Shown in pieces: positions 22,187 through 23,443 of a stretch of DNA of 23,443 nucleotides. Numbering within the stretch: position 1 is the stretch's first letter; every line of letters starts with the position of its first letter. This DNA is from DASQHM01 sp035632095. GTDB taxonomy: Bacteria > Pseudomonadota > Alphaproteobacteria > Ferrovibrionales > Ferrovibrionaceae. The notes beneath the pieces are model-generated. The model did not search any database. It was not told where the DNA came from and worked only from the letters and a program-made list of their open reading frames with translations. Made by a program: the position numbers and the translations under genes. Location of the stretch: contig DASQHM010000123.1 in assembly GCA_035632095.1 (NCBI GenBank), positions 1-23,443 of the forward strand. Reading direction: 5' to 3'.

Positions 22187-22201
22187 GGATCACCTCCTTT
22201 C
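22187..22201 (-). promoter_or_regulatory. Extended Shine-Dalgarno, 15-nt match to the 16S 3' end
   Basis: The plus strand reads GGATCACCTCCTTTC, the same as the usual 3' terminus of bacterial 16S rRNA; the mRNA therefore carries its full complement, ending one base before the ATG at 22185. Most genes in this window match only 5-7 bases. Confidence 0.85.
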
Positions 22202-22354
22202 CTTGTTGCTACCGCCTGAATCGTGCCTCGTTCCGGGCAATAGTCAAGTGCGCGCTTGCGACTAGCGGGGGAATGACATCGCAACTGCGCGCGTCTGGCG
22301 CTAAGCGGCTGCCGCTGTTAGGCTGACGCGCAGCGCATCAAGAGGGAGTTCGGC

Positions 22355-23443
22355 ATGGCCACTCTATTGACCGATCAGGGCGAAGCCGAGGTCGCCGTTA
22401 AGCCCGGTTCCGGCCTTTGGGTTACGCCCGAAGACATGGCCCGGGCGACCGGCTGGGCCTTGAAGCCCGAGGGCTTCTGCAAAGGCGACATCTGCGTGCC
22501 GGTCCCGAAGGGGCAGGAGGCCGCGTTCGTTGCGTCGGGGAAGGTCGATCTGGACGCTTTCTGGCGCCACACCGGCCGGCCGACGCTGCATTCAACAAAG
22601 CGTGATGTCTGGATGCTGGGCGAAGGCGCGGCGGATCGCGCCGCTGCCCTCGCCGGCCTGGAGGCGCCGGATTTCACCTTGCCGGATCTTGACGGCAAGC
22701 TGCATTCGCTGTCGGAGCAGCGCGGCAAGAAGGTACTGCTCACCACCTGGGCGTCTTGGTGAGGCTGCCGTTTTGACCTGCCCGTGTGGCAGGACCTTTT
22801 CGGCGAACTCAAGGACAAGAACTTCATGGTGGTTGCGGTCGCGATGGATTCGCGGCCCGAAGCGTCGCGGCAATGGATCGAGGCGGCGAAACCGGCATAC
22901 GTGTCGCTGATCGATCGCGAGCATCGCGTGGCCGAGCTCTACAACATGGTCAACGTGCCGCAAGCGGTATGGATCGACGAGGCGGGCCGCATCGTGCGTC
23001 CGACCGAGACCGCCGGCTTCAACGACGCCTGGCGCAGCATGGACCGCAAGACCATGACCTTGCCGCCGGAAGCGCAGGAGCGGCGCAAGAAGGCGCGCGA
23101 CATCTACATTGCGGCCATCAAAGACTGGGTGCGGAACGGGCCGAAGAGCGCGTTTGCGTTTGACGCGGCGGAAGCCAAGCGGCGCATGAAGCTTCCGGAC
23201 GAGTCCATCGCGCTAGCAAACGCCAACTTCCGCCTCGGACGCTGGTTGTTCCTGGCCGGGCGCAAGGACGAGGCCGAGCCGTTCCTGAAGGAGGCCATTC
23301 GTCTGCGGCCCGAATCCTGGAACTTCTACCGCCAGACAGCCGATCTGGAGCAGGTGGGCAAGGCGTCGGGGCCCGAGTTCATCGCGCGCGTCCAGGCGCT
23401 CGGCGCGAAGAAATACTACGAGCCCGCGGATATGCCCGGCATG
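22355..23443 (+). CDS. Thioredoxin-fold redoxin, candidate selenoprotein (in-frame TGA), right end cut
   Basis: From ATG 22355 (AGAGGGAG upstream) the frame runs 135 codons to TGA 22760-22762, then continues in the same frame for 227 codons without a stop to the window edge. An N-terminal region (1-100) with C42 and C47 (FCKGDICVPV) precedes a redoxin domain from GLEAPDFTLPDLDGK (101-115). The active-site strand reads KVLLTTWASW-U136-G-C138-RFDLPVWQ; other members of the family should have Cys where the TGA is. Downstream the fold completes normally: FMVVAVAMDS, YNMVNVPQAVWIDEAGRIV. A helical C-terminal part follows, with a TPR-like unit ANFRLGRWLFLAGRKDEAEPFLKEAIRLRP. A SECIS-like hairpin follows the TGA. 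The most likely reading is a thiol/selenol oxidoreductase with U-G-C active site; a point-mutated pseudogene is the alternative. Confidence 0.8.
22760..22762 (+). other. In-frame TGA, proposed selenocysteine codon
   Basis: Codon 136 of the redoxin gene. It takes the place of the first cysteine of the TlpA/redoxin active site (WASW-x-GC-R). Cysteine would need TGC or TGT here, a one-base difference. Protein-like sequence continues in the same frame on both sides, with no frameshift. Confidence 0.75.
22777..22793 (+). promoter_or_regulatory. SECIS-like hairpin downstream of the in-frame TGA
   Basis: CCTGCC (22777-22782), loop CGTGT (22783-22787), GGCAGG (22788-22793) form a perfect 6-bp stem. 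It begins 14 nt after the TGA, and the apical loop begins 20 nt after it. As I recall the bacterial SECIS model, the loop lies about 16-37 nt past the UGA and has a G among its first two bases; here G is second. A competing stem, CTGCC (22765-22769) with GGCAG, exists, so folding must be computed. Confidence 0.55.

Noticed and set aside
22355..22762. Simple 135-aa protein ending at TGA 22762
   Set aside because: It would end in the middle of the thioredoxin active-site strand, while the rest of the fold continues in the same frame directly after the TGA.
22755..22770. Frameshift as the cause of the broken redoxin gene
   Set aside because: Both sides of the TGA are in the same frame with correct spacing of the active-site motif, so no insertion or deletion is needed.

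Overview
The window is high-GC (roughly two-thirds G+C by eye) chromosomal DNA of an alphaproteobacterium, most likely Hyphomicrobiales (Bradyrhizobium/Xanthobacteraceae-like). The basis is inferential: codon use, Flp-type pilins, a multi-GAF sensor, a PAS_5 protein, a molybdenum hydroxylase and an EthA-like monooxygenase are a typical mixture for that group. I see no rRNA, tRNA, insertion sequence, phage gene or CRISPR array.

Layout. 1-1368 (-): 5' part of a multi-GAF sensor protein, cut by the left edge. 1676-3486 (-): two-gene operon of a flavodoxin-fold quinone reductase and a zinc-free medium-chain reductase. 3651-5698 (-): ArsR-family repressor, DUF2892 membrane protein and sulfide:quinone oxidoreductase. 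Divergent from it, 5762-9966 (+): RND adaptor and RND pump. The repressor has two cysteines 66 residues apart, as in the persulfide sensors BigR/SqrR, and a dyad lies inside a near-consensus promoter between the two units. I read this as a reactive-sulfur response module.

10175-10665 (+): a small Cys-rich protein and a decayed GNAT acetyltransferase ending in a 12-bp hairpin. Three Flp-type pilins (10662-10883 on -, 14384-14584 and 14686-14910 on +) surround an EthA-like flavin monooxygenase (11592-13085) and a convergent AraC/GyrI-like regulator (13113-13949). No Tad secretion gene is present. 15326-16301 (-): SRPBCC and DUF899 genes behind two tandem operator dyads. 16506-17537 (-): secreted GDSL hydrolase with a PEP-CTERM tail. 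17807-20128 (-): orphan molybdopterin subunit of the xanthine dehydrogenase family with a TTG start. 20290-21892 (+): lipoprotein, aldo/keto reductase and PAS_5 protein. 21997-22185 (-): small exported protein with an extended Shine-Dalgarno.

The most notable object is at the right end. A thioredoxin-fold (redoxin/TlpA-like) gene from 22355 has an in-frame TGA at 22760-22762, exactly where the first active-site cysteine belongs (WASW-TGA-GC-R). The same frame then stays open and protein-like to the window edge. A hairpin 14 nt downstream of the TGA has SECIS-like geometry. The best reading is a selenoprotein with a U-G-C active site; a Cys-to-stop point mutation or sequencing error is the alternative.
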